64,000 nucleotides of DNA from Flavobacterium lacus. GTDB taxonomy: Bacteria > Bacteroidota > Bacteroidia > Flavobacteriales > Flavobacteriaceae. Below, one piece after another: positions 15,929-26,500 of this stretch. Position 1 is the stretch's first letter; each line of letters starts with the position of its first letter. The translations under genes and the position numbers were made by a program. The DNA lies in contig NZ_QLSV01000011.1 of NCBI RefSeq assembly GCF_003268815.1, positions 1 through 64,000 of the forward strand, read 5' to 3'. Below the pieces are notes generated by a model that saw only the letters and a program-made list of their open reading frames with translations, was not told the DNA's origin and ran no database searches.

Positions 15929-17314
15929 ATGAAAAAAATTACTTTATTATTAGTCCTTTTGACTTTTTCGCTAGGATTTTCACAAGACCTACTATTAGGT
16001 TTTGAAACTGGAGAAAGTGGCGGCGTAAATGGAGGTCCTTTCGGTGATGGACCAGCACCTGTTGTTGAAGCCGGCACTGGGACAAACACAACTCAAGTAT
16101 TAAAAATTGTTGGAAATCCTGCAGGTCAGCCGTGGCAAGGAATAAATCTTACTTTATCATCTTTGGTAAACTTAACAGCAACTCAAACAATGACGATGGA
16201 TGTATTTTCAGATACGCCAATAACTTTTTTAGTAAAAGTAACAGGTGGAGCTACCGGACCAGCTCAAGTTGCGGCTTCTGCTTCGCACACTGGTGGAAGT
16301 ACATGGCAAACGGTTTCTTTTACTTTTAATACATCATTAGACGGTGCACCTGCTCCAGCAACTGGTGTCTACAGTGGTTTTGTAATACATACGTATTGGG
16401 CTCCCGGTGCAGTTGCGTTTTTCAATCCGACAATACCAACACCAGCTAGAACTTTTTATGTAGACAATATCAGAGGACCACTTGGAACACCACCTGTTGA
16501 TCCAGCTCCTGCTACTGCGGCTCCAACGCCACCAAACAGACCGGCAGCTGATGTTAAATCATTGTTTAGTGATGTGTATACACCTGTAGCCGTTATGGGT
16601 TATTCAGGTGGTGATGACAACACATATAATACTTCTTGGTGTCCTGGCTCAACGAGTTTAGTGCAAATTGAAGGTAATAATACAAACAAAATTGTAGGTT
16701 TAGGTTGTGAAGGAATTGCTTTCTTAGCCGGTAGATTCGATGCAACTGGGTTTACACGTTTTCATATCGATATTTGGACAGCCACTCCTACTCAAGATAG
16801 AGTTTTTAGTTTTAAATTTTCTAACTGGAATAGTACAACTGGTGAAACGAATGCTTTCGAATATACCGCTACAAACGCCAACGTAATGCCAAGTGGTTCA
16901 GAAGGAGAGTGGATTTCAATAGACATCCCGTTTTCTAGCTTCAACTGTATTAATACACCTCCAGGAAATGCATGTCCTAATGTTTCTGACTTTGCACAAT
17001 TTGTTATTACTTCAGATTTAGGAACAGTATATTATGACAATCTGTATTTACACAAAAACACATTAGGTGTTTCGAGTTTTGAAACTGCTAAAATAAAAAT
17101 GTATCCTAATCCTGCCACTTCTAATTTCACAATAGAGGCTCAAGATTTGATTAGCAATGTTACGGTTTACAATCTATTAGGTCAAGAAGTTATCTCTAAA
17201 AACCTAAACGAGCAAGAAACTACTATGGATATTTCAACGTTAAGCAACGGTGTTTATGTTGTAAAAGCAACGGTTAATGGTATTGTTTCCTCTTCAAGAT
17301 TGGTTAAACAATAA
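15929..17314 (+). CDS. Secreted two-domain glucan-binding-like protein with T9SS sorting domain
   Basis: The 461 residues begin with a signal peptide (MKKITLLLVLLTFSLGFSQ). A beta-sandwich (about 20-185, ending ARTFYVDNIRG) is followed by a Pro/Ala linker and a second beta-sandwich (about 205-375, ending VYYDNLYLHKN). A T9SS type A domain (from KIKMYPNPATSNFTI) closes the chain. No catalytic motif is visible. The second sandwich resembles the C-terminal module of the lipoprotein at 21204-22619 (shared FSD.YT.V, HID/HLD and DN.Y). Its place at the head of the glucanase locus suggests polysaccharide capture outside the cell. A terminator follows, so it is its own unit. Confidence 0.7.
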   Translation: MKKITLLLVLLTFSLGFSQDLLLGFETGESGGVNGGPFGDGPAPVVEAGTGTNTTQVLKIVGNPAGQPWQGINLTLSSLVNLTATQTMTMDVFSDTPITFLVKVTGGATGPAQVAASASHTGGSTWQTVSFTFNTSLDGAPAPATGVYSGFVIHTYWAPGAVAFFNPTIPTPARTFYVDNIRGPLGTPPVDPAPATAAPTPPNRPAADVKSLFSDVYTPVAVMGYSGGDDNTYNTSWCPGSTSLVQIEGNNTNKIVGLGCEGIAFLAGRFDATGFTRFHIDIWTATPTQDRVFSFKFSNWNSTTGETNAFEYTATNANVMPSGSEGEWISIDIPFSSFNCINTPPGNACPNVSDFAQFVITSDLGTVYYDNLYLHKNTLGVSSFETAKIKMYPNPATSNFTIEAQDLISNVTVYNLLGQEVISKNLNEQETTMDISTLSNGVYVVKATVNGIVSSSRLVKQ

Positions 17315-17330
17315 ATAAAAGTTTTATTCT

Positions 17331-17366
17331 AAATGGCTGCCTGAAAATGGCAGCCATTTTTTTTTA
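17331..17366 (+). terminator. Terminator after the secreted binding protein gene
   Basis: ATGGCTGCC (17333-17341) pairs perfectly with GGCAGCCAT (17349-17357), followed by nine T residues. Confidence 0.92.
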
Positions 17367-18058
17367 ATCCAATAAATAACTAAGATGTTTTCTATTGATT
17401 CAACTTTATAAGTTTAAATAGTAAAATTTTAAGAATTATATGGAATTGTATTATAAAACAACATCGAAATTTTACTGCGGACATCATAACTTTCATAATT
17501 AGGCAACATTAAAGTAAAACAATTGAAACTTTTATTAACGAATATTGTCCAAAATTTGTAGAAAAACCTCTAATTTATAAAACACCATTGTCTTAAAAAA
17601 CACAACAAATAAACCAAATTAACTATACAAAACCTCAACATCAACGTTTGAGTTACTCAAAAACTAAAAATTTTTTAAAAAAAACATTTATAAAATTGAA
17701 ATAAAATTTATTCTAGCATATGAGGAACGTAGTAGTAAAAAAATCAATTGCTAAAGCAACAAACCAATCGATTATAGGCTAATAATAAGGTGTTTAAATC
17801 TACTTTGCCGACTATTTTTTAAAAAAAATCAAGTTTAAGTCTCAAAAAAAACATAGTTTTTTACGTTGCTTAAAACCAAATTAAGATAATTATCTTTTTG
17901 AAATTAGCTCATACCAGTAACGTATAATCGGTTTGTATGTTTTTTGTTGAGGTTAATTTATTAATAATGTAATATTTCATTACTATTTTTATAGAATCAA
18001 AAAATTATCTAACAACTTTTTATATATTTATTTAATCTTTTTTAATTAAACAAACCAA
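17367..18058. other. Long AT-rich control region of the glucan operon
   Basis: Nearly 700 bases with no credible coding sequence, directly upstream of the eight-gene glucanase operon. It contains an inverted repeat GTAAT-N5-ATTAC near 17969-17983 and several A/T tracts. No full TTG-N19-TAnnTTTG promoter was found. A regulator-dependent promoter or long 5' untranslated region is likely, and no regulator gene is nearby. Confidence 0.4.
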
Positions 18059-21000
18059 ATGAAAAAAATAACTTTATTACTTCTTTTCTGGTGTTATTCT
18101 CAAACTATTTTTTCACAAACCGAAAAAGTATACGTTGACACGAATAATTCACAAATGAAATTAAAAGTCAATGGAAAAGATTTTATGGTCAATGGAATGA
18201 ATTGGGATTATTTCCCAATTGGTACTAATTACACCTACAGCTTATGGAATCAACCCGATAATCTAATTCAAGAGGCTTTGGATGAAGAAATGGGGCTTCT
18301 AAAGAACATGGGCGTAAACTCTATTCGTGTTTATACAGGAATTCCAAAAAAATGGATAGAATACATATATACTAATTATGGTATCTATACAATGTTGAAT
18401 CACTCTTTTGGAAGATACGGTCTTACTTTAGATGGTGTTTGGACGCCTAATACAGAGTACAGCAATGCAAAAACAAGAAAATTACTTCTTGATGAGGTGA
18501 CACAACTAGCTACCGATTACAAAGACACAAAAGGCCTTTTATTGTTTTTGTTAGGAAATGAAAACAATTATGGTCTTTTTTGGGATGGTGCCGAAACAGA
18601 AAATATTCCAATTCAAGATAGAAAATCAACTATCAGAGCAAGAGAAATGTACAAATTATTTAATGAAGCAGCGGTTGCAATGAAAGCCATTGATTCCAAT
18701 CATCCCGTTGCTTTATGTAATGGTGATTTGCTCTTCTTAGATATCATTGCGGAAGAATGTAAAGATGTAGATATTTTTGGAACAAACGTTTATAGAGGTG
18801 TTTCTTTTGGCGATCTGTTTGATCGCGTTAAAAAAGAATACGGAAAACCAGTGCTTTTTACAGAATTTGGAGCAGATGCTTTTAATGTAATCACTAATCA
18901 AGAGGACCAAAAATCACAAGCTTTCTATTTGAAAGGTAATTGGAAAGAAATCTATGAAAATGCAGCAGGCTTAGGAAAAGCCGGAAATTCACTAGGGGGT
19001 TATACTTTTCAATTTAGTGATGGTTGGTGGAAATTCGGACAAACTAAAAATTTAGACATACATGACACAAACGCTTCGTGGTCAAATGGTGGTTATCAAA
19101 AAGATTTTATTGAAGGCCAAAATAACATGAATGAAGAATGGTTTGGAATTTGTGCCAAAGGTCCAAGTAACGAAAAAGGTTTATATCAATTGTATCCTCG
19201 AGCAGCATATTATTTATTAAAAGATTTGCATAAGTTTAATCCATATGCTCAGGATGTTACACCAACAAGTGTAGATAAACACTTTGCCGAGGCAGAAATT
19301 ATGGACGCGGCATTGAGAGCAAGAGGCGACAAAGCAGCCATGGGTGGCAATGATACGCAAGTGTTAAGAATAAGTAATGTAAGAGCTGAATTTACAACTT
19401 TCAATACAGGTGGAAGCCTCATTACAACGCCTGAATCGGATGATCCGAATACAAATATATATCCAAATAAGCTAGGTTTCGACCACATGGAATCCTATTT
19501 TGTAGGTGTAGAAGGAAATCCCTCTGCTAATATGAAAGCAAATATAAATGTGAATATTTTAGGTCGTGTGGCCGAAAATCCAATTAATGAAATTTTCTAT
19601 GAAAATAGAGGTCGAGCTCAATTGGTTGAAACACCGGATGGAGCTGTTCTAACTAACGACATTAACAGAGTGCAAATTTATAATGCTTCATACAGTTGGA
19701 ACGCCAAAGATTTTGATTTAAGAGGTTTTTACAGAACCGGTCACTACCATTGGGGTTACGAAGGCGATTTCTTTGGCCTTTATCCTGAAGCGAACTATGG
19801 ACCAAACTTAGATATTTATAATGGTGAAACCTTAGGGTTTGAAATAGACGGAAAAAGAAGCCTTGATGGCCTAAAAGCAGCTTTTGGTCCACAATTGTGG
19901 TGGGGAGCTAACCCAGCCTATTTATTAAAATATGCCAGAAAAATTGGAAAATTTAATTTTGCAACTGTTTATCATGAAGATATTAACCAAGCAGAAGTTT
20001 CGCAGTCGGTGTCATCCATAGCGTTTCCAATTCCAAAAACGCGAAGAGCAACAATTTATTTGCAAACAAAAGTAGGAAGCTTAGGCATTGAATTAGGGGG
20101 TATTTGGGGAGGACAACCATTAAATGGTAGAGAATTCCAAATGATGGACGGTGACGTTGTAAAACTTGACAAAGTCAATACGAAAGACAATTGGGGAGGA
20201 AAAGCTAAACTTACCTTTTCTAAAGGAAAATTTAACGCATACACACAAGGAGCTATCCAAGGTTTAGTCGCCAATGGTGGTGCTGACGCAACGCAAACCT
20301 TTACAGGATGGCGATTAAAAGATAGTGGAAGTGGAAATCAAATGAACTTTTTAGCAGGTTTGACCTATAATGTAAATTCCAACTTGCAAATTGCTCCTAA
20401 CTTTTTATGGCAAAAACCATTAGTAGAAGCCATGCCAAACGGTGTAGATGCGCCGGGAAGATTAAGAAATATTTTAGATGACCCATTTATTGTTAGAGCA
20501 AATAGAGAAACCGTTGGTGGTGAACTTCTGCTTACTTATGACCCTACTCCTGGAACTTGGATGTACGAGTGGAACAACGATATGGTAGAAGATGCAAAAT
20601 TTGCCTTCAGCACAGGGTTTGTTTACCGTCATTTACCAACAACACAAGATGCTGCCATCGGATTTTTAGCAAATCGTACTTCTTTTGCATTCGAAAGATC
20701 AGCTCCTGCTCAAGATTTATGGGAATCAAACACTCGAATTGTATCAAAATTAACGGCTGATTTTGGTCTAATCGCGAATATCTATTTTGGAAACGGACAA
20801 GCCAATGGTGATTCTGAAAGAACGATTAACAGAATGGGGTATGATTTAAGAGCGATTTATAGAAAAGTAAAAGTAGTTACTTCATTAAAATTAAACGATT
20901 GGGGTCCATTTGATTACCACAGAGATTTTAACTTAACGTATCCTTTACAAAGTGCAATCGATATCTCAACGTCTGTTGGAAAACCTAATTGGTTTATTTT

Positions 21001-21184
21001 ACCGGATACAAGAATTGGAATCATGGGAATTTGGCGTTCACTTGATCAATTTTCACCAAGATATTCCCCAACATTTGTTCCGGAAAACACTTTCCCTGCT
21101 GTCCCAGTTCTTAGTCCGGTTGGATTTGGAAACGGCTCCGAATGGGAAATTAGAACCTACATTCACATAAATATTGGAAAATAA
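18059..21184 (+). CDS. Clan GH-A glycoside hydrolase fused to an outer-membrane beta-barrel
   Basis: The 1041 residues fall in two parts after a signal peptide (about 1-20). Residues 35-410 form a TIM barrel of the GH2/GH5 type. The acid/base candidate is Glu168 in LLGNENN and the nucleophile candidate Glu269 in LFTEFGA. From about 470 to the end, repeated amphipathic strands rich in Gly, Tyr, Phe and Trp (e.g. MNFLAGLTYNVNSNLQIAPN, FAFSTGFVYRHLP) end in a strand TYIHINIGK, as in outer-membrane porins. The neighbours are all beta-glucan genes. I infer a surface hydrolase joined to its own channel. Substrate and topology are unproven. Confidence 0.7.
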   Translation: MKKITLLLLFWCYSQTIFSQTEKVYVDTNNSQMKLKVNGKDFMVNGMNWDYFPIGTNYTYSLWNQPDNLIQEALDEEMGLLKNMGVNSIRVYTGIPKKWIEYIYTNYGIYTMLNHSFGRYGLTLDGVWTPNTEYSNAKTRKLLLDEVTQLATDYKDTKGLLLFLLGNENNYGLFWDGAETENIPIQDRKSTIRAREMYKLFNEAAVAMKAIDSNHPVALCNGDLLFLDIIAEECKDVDIFGTNVYRGVSFGDLFDRVKKEYGKPVLFTEFGADAFNVITNQEDQKSQAFYLKGNWKEIYENAAGLGKAGNSLGGYTFQFSDGWWKFGQTKNLDIHDTNASWSNGGYQKDFIEGQNNMNEEWFGICAKGPSNEKGLYQLYPRAAYYLLKDLHKFNPYAQDVTPTSVDKHFAEAEIMDAALRARGDKAAMGGNDTQVLRISNVRAEFTTFNTGGSLITTPESDDPNTNIYPNKLGFDHMESYFVGVEGNPSANMKANINVNILGRVAENPINEIFYENRGRAQLVETPDGAVLTNDINRVQIYNASYSWNAKDFDLRGFYRTGHYHWGYEGDFFGLYPEANYGPNLDIYNGETLGFEIDGKRSLDGLKAAFGPQLWWGANPAYLLKYARKIGKFNFATVYHEDINQAEVSQSVSSIAFPIPKTRRATIYLQTKVGSLGIELGGIWGGQPLNGREFQMMDGDVVKLDKVNTKDNWGGKAKLTFSKGKFNAYTQGAIQGLVANGGADATQTFTGWRLKDSGSGNQMNFLAGLTYNVNSNLQIAPNFLWQKPLVEAMPNGVDAPGRLRNILDDPFIVRANRETVGGELLLTYDPTPGTWMYEWNNDMVEDAKFAFSTGFVYRHLPTTQDAAIGFLANRTSFAFERSAPAQDLWESNTRIVSKLTADFGLIANIYFGNGQANGDSERTINRMGYDLRAIYRKVKVVTSLKLNDWGPFDYHRDFNLTYPLQSAIDISTSVGKPNWFILPDTRIGIMGIWRSLDQFSPRYSPTFVPENTFPAVPVLSPVGFGNGSEWEIRTYIHINIGK

Positions 21185-21203
21185 TTTTAAAAAATTGAAA
21201 AAA

Positions 21204-22619
21204 ATGAAAAATAGAAAAATTAATTATTTAAGAAAAACGTTCCTTTTAGGAATGGTTTTGACAATCAACCTCAGTTGTGAGAGAGATTTGTCTGATGAAG
21301 CGGTAAATGCCAGTTTTTCAAGAACGGCAGCAATATTTACCGATGACTTTGTTGGAATGGGAACCGATTTTTATTTCCCTTATGGTGGGTCAAAACCTAC
21401 AGCATGGTCAGTTGACAATACACAAGGCTACAACAGTAATGCCTCGATGCGATTTGATGTACCAAATGCAAATGATCCGGAAGGATCATACGCCGGGGCA
21501 ATCTTTAGAGTTGATGGAGCGGGACGTAATTTGACAGATTATGATGCCCTAACTTTTTACATTAAAGCTTCACAAGGTGTCGTAATTGCAGAGCTAGGTT
21601 TTGGTGAAGATTTCTTTGAAAATAAATACATGGCAACCATTACCAACGTAAGCATCGGAACAAATTGGTCAAAAATTATCATTCCGATTCCGGATGCTTC
21701 CAAATTACTACAAGAAAGAGGAATGTTCAGGTATGCTGCTGGCTCACAAGGCACTAATAATTTTGGGTATACCTTCTGGATTGACGATTTGAAATTTGAG
21801 AAATTAGGCACCATTGCACATGGACAAGCTTCGATCATGAACGGAAATAACGTGTCTGAAACCACATTTGTTGGGGTAAACTCAAATGTTGAAGGAATAA
21901 TTTCAACGTTTAGTATGCCGAACGGAACAAACCAAGTTGTAAATTTGAGTACAGCTTATTTAGAATATACATCCTCTAACCCTGCCGTCGCAACGGTAGA
22001 TTCCGCGGGTATGATTACTTCAGTGGGTCCGGGTACTACAGTTATTACTGCCACGATTAATGGAGTTGAAGCAACCGGAAGTTTAACAATTAACTGTGTT
22101 GGAACTTTTGTTCATGCACCAACACCACAACAAAATCAAGCAAATGTCATTTCAATATTTTCAGATGCATACACAAATGTGCCTGTAAATTATTACAATG
22201 GATATTGGCAACCTTGGCAAACCACTGTTTCCAACGACTTTACTGTAAATGGTGATAATATATTAAATTATACTATTTTTAATTTTGTAGGTATTGAATT
22301 TAGTAGCCCAACTGTGAACGCTACGGCTATGACACACATTCACTTAGATGTGTTTATTCCGGGTCCAATAGCTGCCGGAAGACAATTAAGAGTACTTGTG
22401 GTTGATTTTGGTGCTGATGGTGCTTTTGGAGGTGGTGATGATACAAGACATTCAACCACATTTACTGCTCCAACATTGGTTTCTCAAAACTGGATTTCGA
22501 TTGATATCCCATTTTCTGCCATGCCAAATTTAGCCAGTCGTTCTAATTTAGCACAAATTATCCTCGAAGGCGGTGATGGTTCTGTTCTTTATGCTGATAA
22601 CATCTATTTTTATAATTAA
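21204..22619 (+). CDS. Glucan-locus lipoprotein with Ig-like and two beta-sandwich modules
   Basis: The 471-residue protein has a lipoprotein signal (lipobox around INLSC). Residues 30-205 form a beta-sandwich similar to carbohydrate-binding folds (ending TFWIDDLKFE). A Big_2-type Ig domain follows (VATVDSAGMITSVGPGTTVI). The C-terminal sandwich (about 310-471, FSDAYTNVPVNYYNG ... VLYADNIYFYN) is related to that of the protein at 15929-17314. ATG 21204 was chosen; an earlier ATG at 21174 overlaps the preceding gene. It probably acts at the cell surface in place of a SusD or SusE-type binder, which is an inference. Confidence 0.7.
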   Translation: MKNRKINYLRKTFLLGMVLTINLSCERDLSDEAVNASFSRTAAIFTDDFVGMGTDFYFPYGGSKPTAWSVDNTQGYNSNASMRFDVPNANDPEGSYAGAIFRVDGAGRNLTDYDALTFYIKASQGVVIAELGFGEDFFENKYMATITNVSIGTNWSKIIIPIPDASKLLQERGMFRYAAGSQGTNNFGYTFWIDDLKFEKLGTIAHGQASIMNGNNVSETTFVGVNSNVEGIISTFSMPNGTNQVVNLSTAYLEYTSSNPAVATVDSAGMITSVGPGTTVITATINGVEATGSLTINCVGTFVHAPTPQQNQANVISIFSDAYTNVPVNYYNGYWQPWQTTVSNDFTVNGDNILNYTIFNFVGIEFSSPTVNATAMTHIHLDVFIPGPIAAGRQLRVLVVDFGADGAFGGGDDTRHSTTFTAPTLVSQNWISIDIPFSAMPNLASRSNLAQIILEGGDGSVLYADNIYFYN

Positions 22620-22654
22620 TTCAATTTTTTAAGTACATCATAAAAAAATAAAAA

Positions 22655-23470
22655 ATGAAATTTAAACATATATCTTATAAAAGAAACTTCCTTTTTGCCG
22701 GCTCGTTACTGCTGATCATGGCTTGTTCTGTAGACGAAACCCAAAAAGTAATTACTAAAACTAATCTTGTAATGCAAGAAGAGTTTGATACCAATGGTGC
22801 TCCAAACTCAAATTTGTGGAGTTTCGACATAGGTACAGGAAACAATGGTTGGGGAAATAATGAGTTGCAATACTATACTGACAGACCGGAAAACATAGTC
22901 GTGGAAGACGGAATGTTAAAAATAACAGCTCGTCGTGAATTATTTTTAGGTTCTTCGTACACGTCTGCAAGAATTTTAACCAAAGGCAAATTTGAACAAA
23001 AATACGGCCGAATTGAGGCAAGAATTAAACTGCCTTGGGGAAAAGGTTTATGGCCTGCCTTCTGGATGCTTGGTGCAAATATAGACGAAGTAAGTTGGCC
23101 ACAATGTGGAGAAATTGACATCATGGAATACCTTGGTAATCAACCTACAAAAGTATTTGGAACCGTGCACGGACCAGGTTACTCAGGAGGAGAATCTATT
23201 GGAAAAACATATACTCTTCCAAACGATAGATTTGATAACGATTTTCACATTTTTGGTATCGAATGGGGTGAAAACTATATCAACTATTATGTAGATAATG
23301 TTTTATACAACCAAATTACCCCTGCTGATGTCAACGGTGAGTGGGTGTTTGATCAACCATTTTACCTTATTCTTAACATAGCTGTTGGAGGAAATCTACC
23401 GGGTTCACCGAATACAGATACCTCTTTTCCACAAACCATGTTAGTGGATTATATCAGAGTTTACGAATAA
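22655..23470 (+). CDS. GH16 family endo-beta-1,3-glucanase lipoprotein
   Basis: The 271 residues comprise a lipoprotein signal (LLLIMACS) and one GH16 jelly roll. The catalytic GEIDIME is complete: nucleophile Glu153, Asp155 and acid/base Glu158. WPAFWMLG and the C-terminal MLVDYIRVYE are typical of laminarinases. Anchored at the outer membrane, it would cut beta-1,3-glucan chains into oligosaccharides. It is third in the operon, 35 bases after the binding lipoprotein. Confidence 0.92.
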   Translation: MKFKHISYKRNFLFAGSLLLIMACSVDETQKVITKTNLVMQEEFDTNGAPNSNLWSFDIGTGNNGWGNNELQYYTDRPENIVVEDGMLKITARRELFLGSSYTSARILTKGKFEQKYGRIEARIKLPWGKGLWPAFWMLGANIDEVSWPQCGEIDIMEYLGNQPTKVFGTVHGPGYSGGESIGKTYTLPNDRFDNDFHIFGIEWGENYINYYVDNVLYNQITPADVNGEWVFDQPFYLILNIAVGGNLPGSPNTDTSFPQTMLVDYIRVYE

Positions 23471-23510
23471 AAAAATAACAATTAAAAATAGTAGCCAAAG
23501 CCGATAAATA

Positions 23511-26500
23511 ATGAATTTTGAAGAATTAAACACAAAAAAATCAATTTCTATGGAAATGATCGCCATTAAAGGCGAAAAGTATTATAAAATAGAAAACTCC
23601 GATGCCATGAGACCTTTTTTCATGAGCATCGTGAGTGATTCTAATCATTGGATGTTTATTTCTAGTAATGGCGGATTAACAGCCGGTCGAAAAAATGCTG
23701 AATTTGCACTATTTCCTTACTATACTGATGACAAAATTACAGAATCAGCGGATATAACTGGCAGTAAATCTATTTTTCAAATCCTGCACAACAATGAAAT
23801 TGTCATTTGGGAACCTTTTTCTGAACGATTTACTAATAAATTCAAAATTACCAGAAATTTATATAAAAATTATTATGGTAATAAAATCATTTTTGAAGAA
23901 ACTAACGAAGACTTAAATCTGACGTATCGTTACCAATGGAATTCTAGTAATCAATTTGGTTTTATTAGAAGATCGGAACTTATAAATAAGGCTGATAATA
24001 CAGTTAAAGTATCCCTTTTAGATGGAATCCAGAACATCATGCCTTATGGTGTATCTTCAGATTTACAAAGTTCAACCAGTAATTTAGTAGATGCTTATAA
24101 AAGAAGTGAATTGCACAAGAAAAGCGGTTTAGGAATTTTTGCGTTAAGTGCCATAATTGTGGACAAAGCAGAACCAAGTGAAGCCTTAAAAGCTAATATT
24201 GTTTGGTCTTTAGGATTGAATAATGCACGGCATTTGGTGTCTTCTCTTCAGGTCAACAATTTTCGAAATGGCAATAGTGTACTTGCAGAAGACGATATTA
24301 AAGGTGAAAAAGGAGCTTACTTTTTAAACACAGAAATTACTTTAGAAGCAAATACTCAAAAAGAATGGATGATAGTGGCGAATGTAAATCAAGATCATGC
24401 TGATATCATTGCCATTACAGAAAACATTGTTAATAATAAAAATATAGTCGAAGAAATTTTAAACGACATTGAATTAGGTACCAAAAAACTAATCGAGTTA
24501 AACGCTTCTTCTGACGCTTTACAAGCTACCGCTGATAATTTAAGAGATACTAGACATTTCTCAAACACACTTTTCAATATCATGCGTGGTGGAATTTTTG
24601 ATTACAATTACCAAATCGAAAAAGCTGATTTTAGTAGTTATATCAAAAAAGCAAATCAAGTTGTTTTTGAAAAAATAAACCTAAATCAATTAGCTGAAAC
24701 GTTCACTTTAGAACAATTAAATGATTTTGCTTCTAAACAAAAGGATGTGGATTTTGAACGTTTATGTTTAGAATATTTACCGCTAAAATTCAGTAGAAGA
24801 CACGGTGATCCTAGTCGACCATGGAATAAATTCTCCATCAATACACAAAGTGAAATCGATGGTTCAAAAATACTAGATTACGAAGGAAACTGGAGAGATA
24901 TTTTTCAGAATTGGGAAGCTTTAGCCCATTCGTTTCCTAATTTCATCGATAGTATGATTCATAAGTTTCTTAACGCTTCTACTTTTGATGGATATAATCC
25001 GTATCGCGTTACAAAAGATGGATTTGATTGGGAAACTATCGAAGAAGACAATCCTTGGTCATATATTGGCTATTGGGGTGACCATCAAATCATCTATTTA
25101 TTGAAGTTTTTAGAATTTATCGAAAAACATCAACCGGGTAAACTACAATCCTATTTTGATAATGAATGCTTTGTTTACGCGGCCGTTCCTTATACGATTA
25201 AATCGTATGAGGATATTCTAAAAAATCCAAAAGATACCATTGGTTATAACCATGAATGGGAAAAAGTAATCAATCAAAGAAAAAAAATAATTGGAGCAGA
25301 CGGTGCTTTATTAAATAGTAACGATAAAGAAATTTATCACGTCAATTTTATTGAGAAAATATTAGCAACAGTTTTAGCTAAAATGTCCAATTTCATTCCA
25401 GAAGCCGGAATTTGGTTAAACACACAACGACCGGAATGGAACGATGCAAACAACGCTTTGGTGGGTAACGGAGTTTCAATGGTTACACTTTATTATTTGA
25501 GGAGATTCTTAAAATTCTTTGACCAATTATTAGAAAATTCAACATTAGAAAATATTAAGATTTCTAATGAAATGGTGGAATTTTATCATCAAATTAGAGA
25601 AACGTTACTAGAAAACAGGCATTTACTTTCAGGAAGTATAGATGATACAGCTCGAAAAGCAATTTTAGATAAGTTGGGAAAAGCAGCATCTGATTATCGT
25701 TACCAAATTTACAACAGTGGATTTTGGGGCAAAAAACGCACCCACTCCATGCAAGGTTTAAAAAACTTCACGAAAGTAAGTTTAGAATTTATCGAACATT
25801 CCATCAAAGCCAATCAGCGACAAGACAATTTATATCATGCGTATAATTTAATGTCTGTTGAAAATGATCAAGTTTCTATTTCCTATTTAAGTGAAATGCT
25901 AGAAGGTCAAGTAGCTGTTTTGAGTTCAGGATATTTGACTTCAAAAGAAAATTTAGCCGTTTTAGATGGATTGAAAAACAGTAAACTTTTCAGACCGGAT
26001 CAATACAGTTATTTATTATATCCAAATAAACAACTTCCAAAATTTTTAGATAAAAATACCATATCAAAAGAAGCGGTTTCAAAGTCAGAATTACTGACTT
26101 TATTGGTCGCTAAAAACAACAAACAAATTCTTGAAAAAGACAGTTTAGGTGATTATCATTTCAACGGAAATTTCAATAACGCAGGTGTTTTAAAAACAGC
26201 TTTAGCAGCGTTAAGTCAACATAACGAATACAAAGCTTTAGTTGCCAAAGAAGCGAAAACGGTAGAAACCATTTTTGAAGATGTTTTTAATCACAAAGCC
26301 TTTACAGGTCGTTCAGGAACATTCTATGGTTATGAAGGTTTGGGCTCTATTTATTGGCACATGGTTTCAAAACTGCAATTAGCGGTTTTAGAATGTTGTA
26401 TAAAAGCAGTAGAAGAAAAAGAATCACCGGAAGTAATTGGCAGACTTTTAGAACACTATTACGAAATCAACGAAGGAATTGGTGTTCATAAATCTCCAGC

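Noticed and set aside
24395..24583. Antisense frames inside the phosphorylase gene and other large genes
   Set aside because: Short frames opposite long, clearly identified genes with no promoter or homology pattern. They are by-products of AT-rich codon use.
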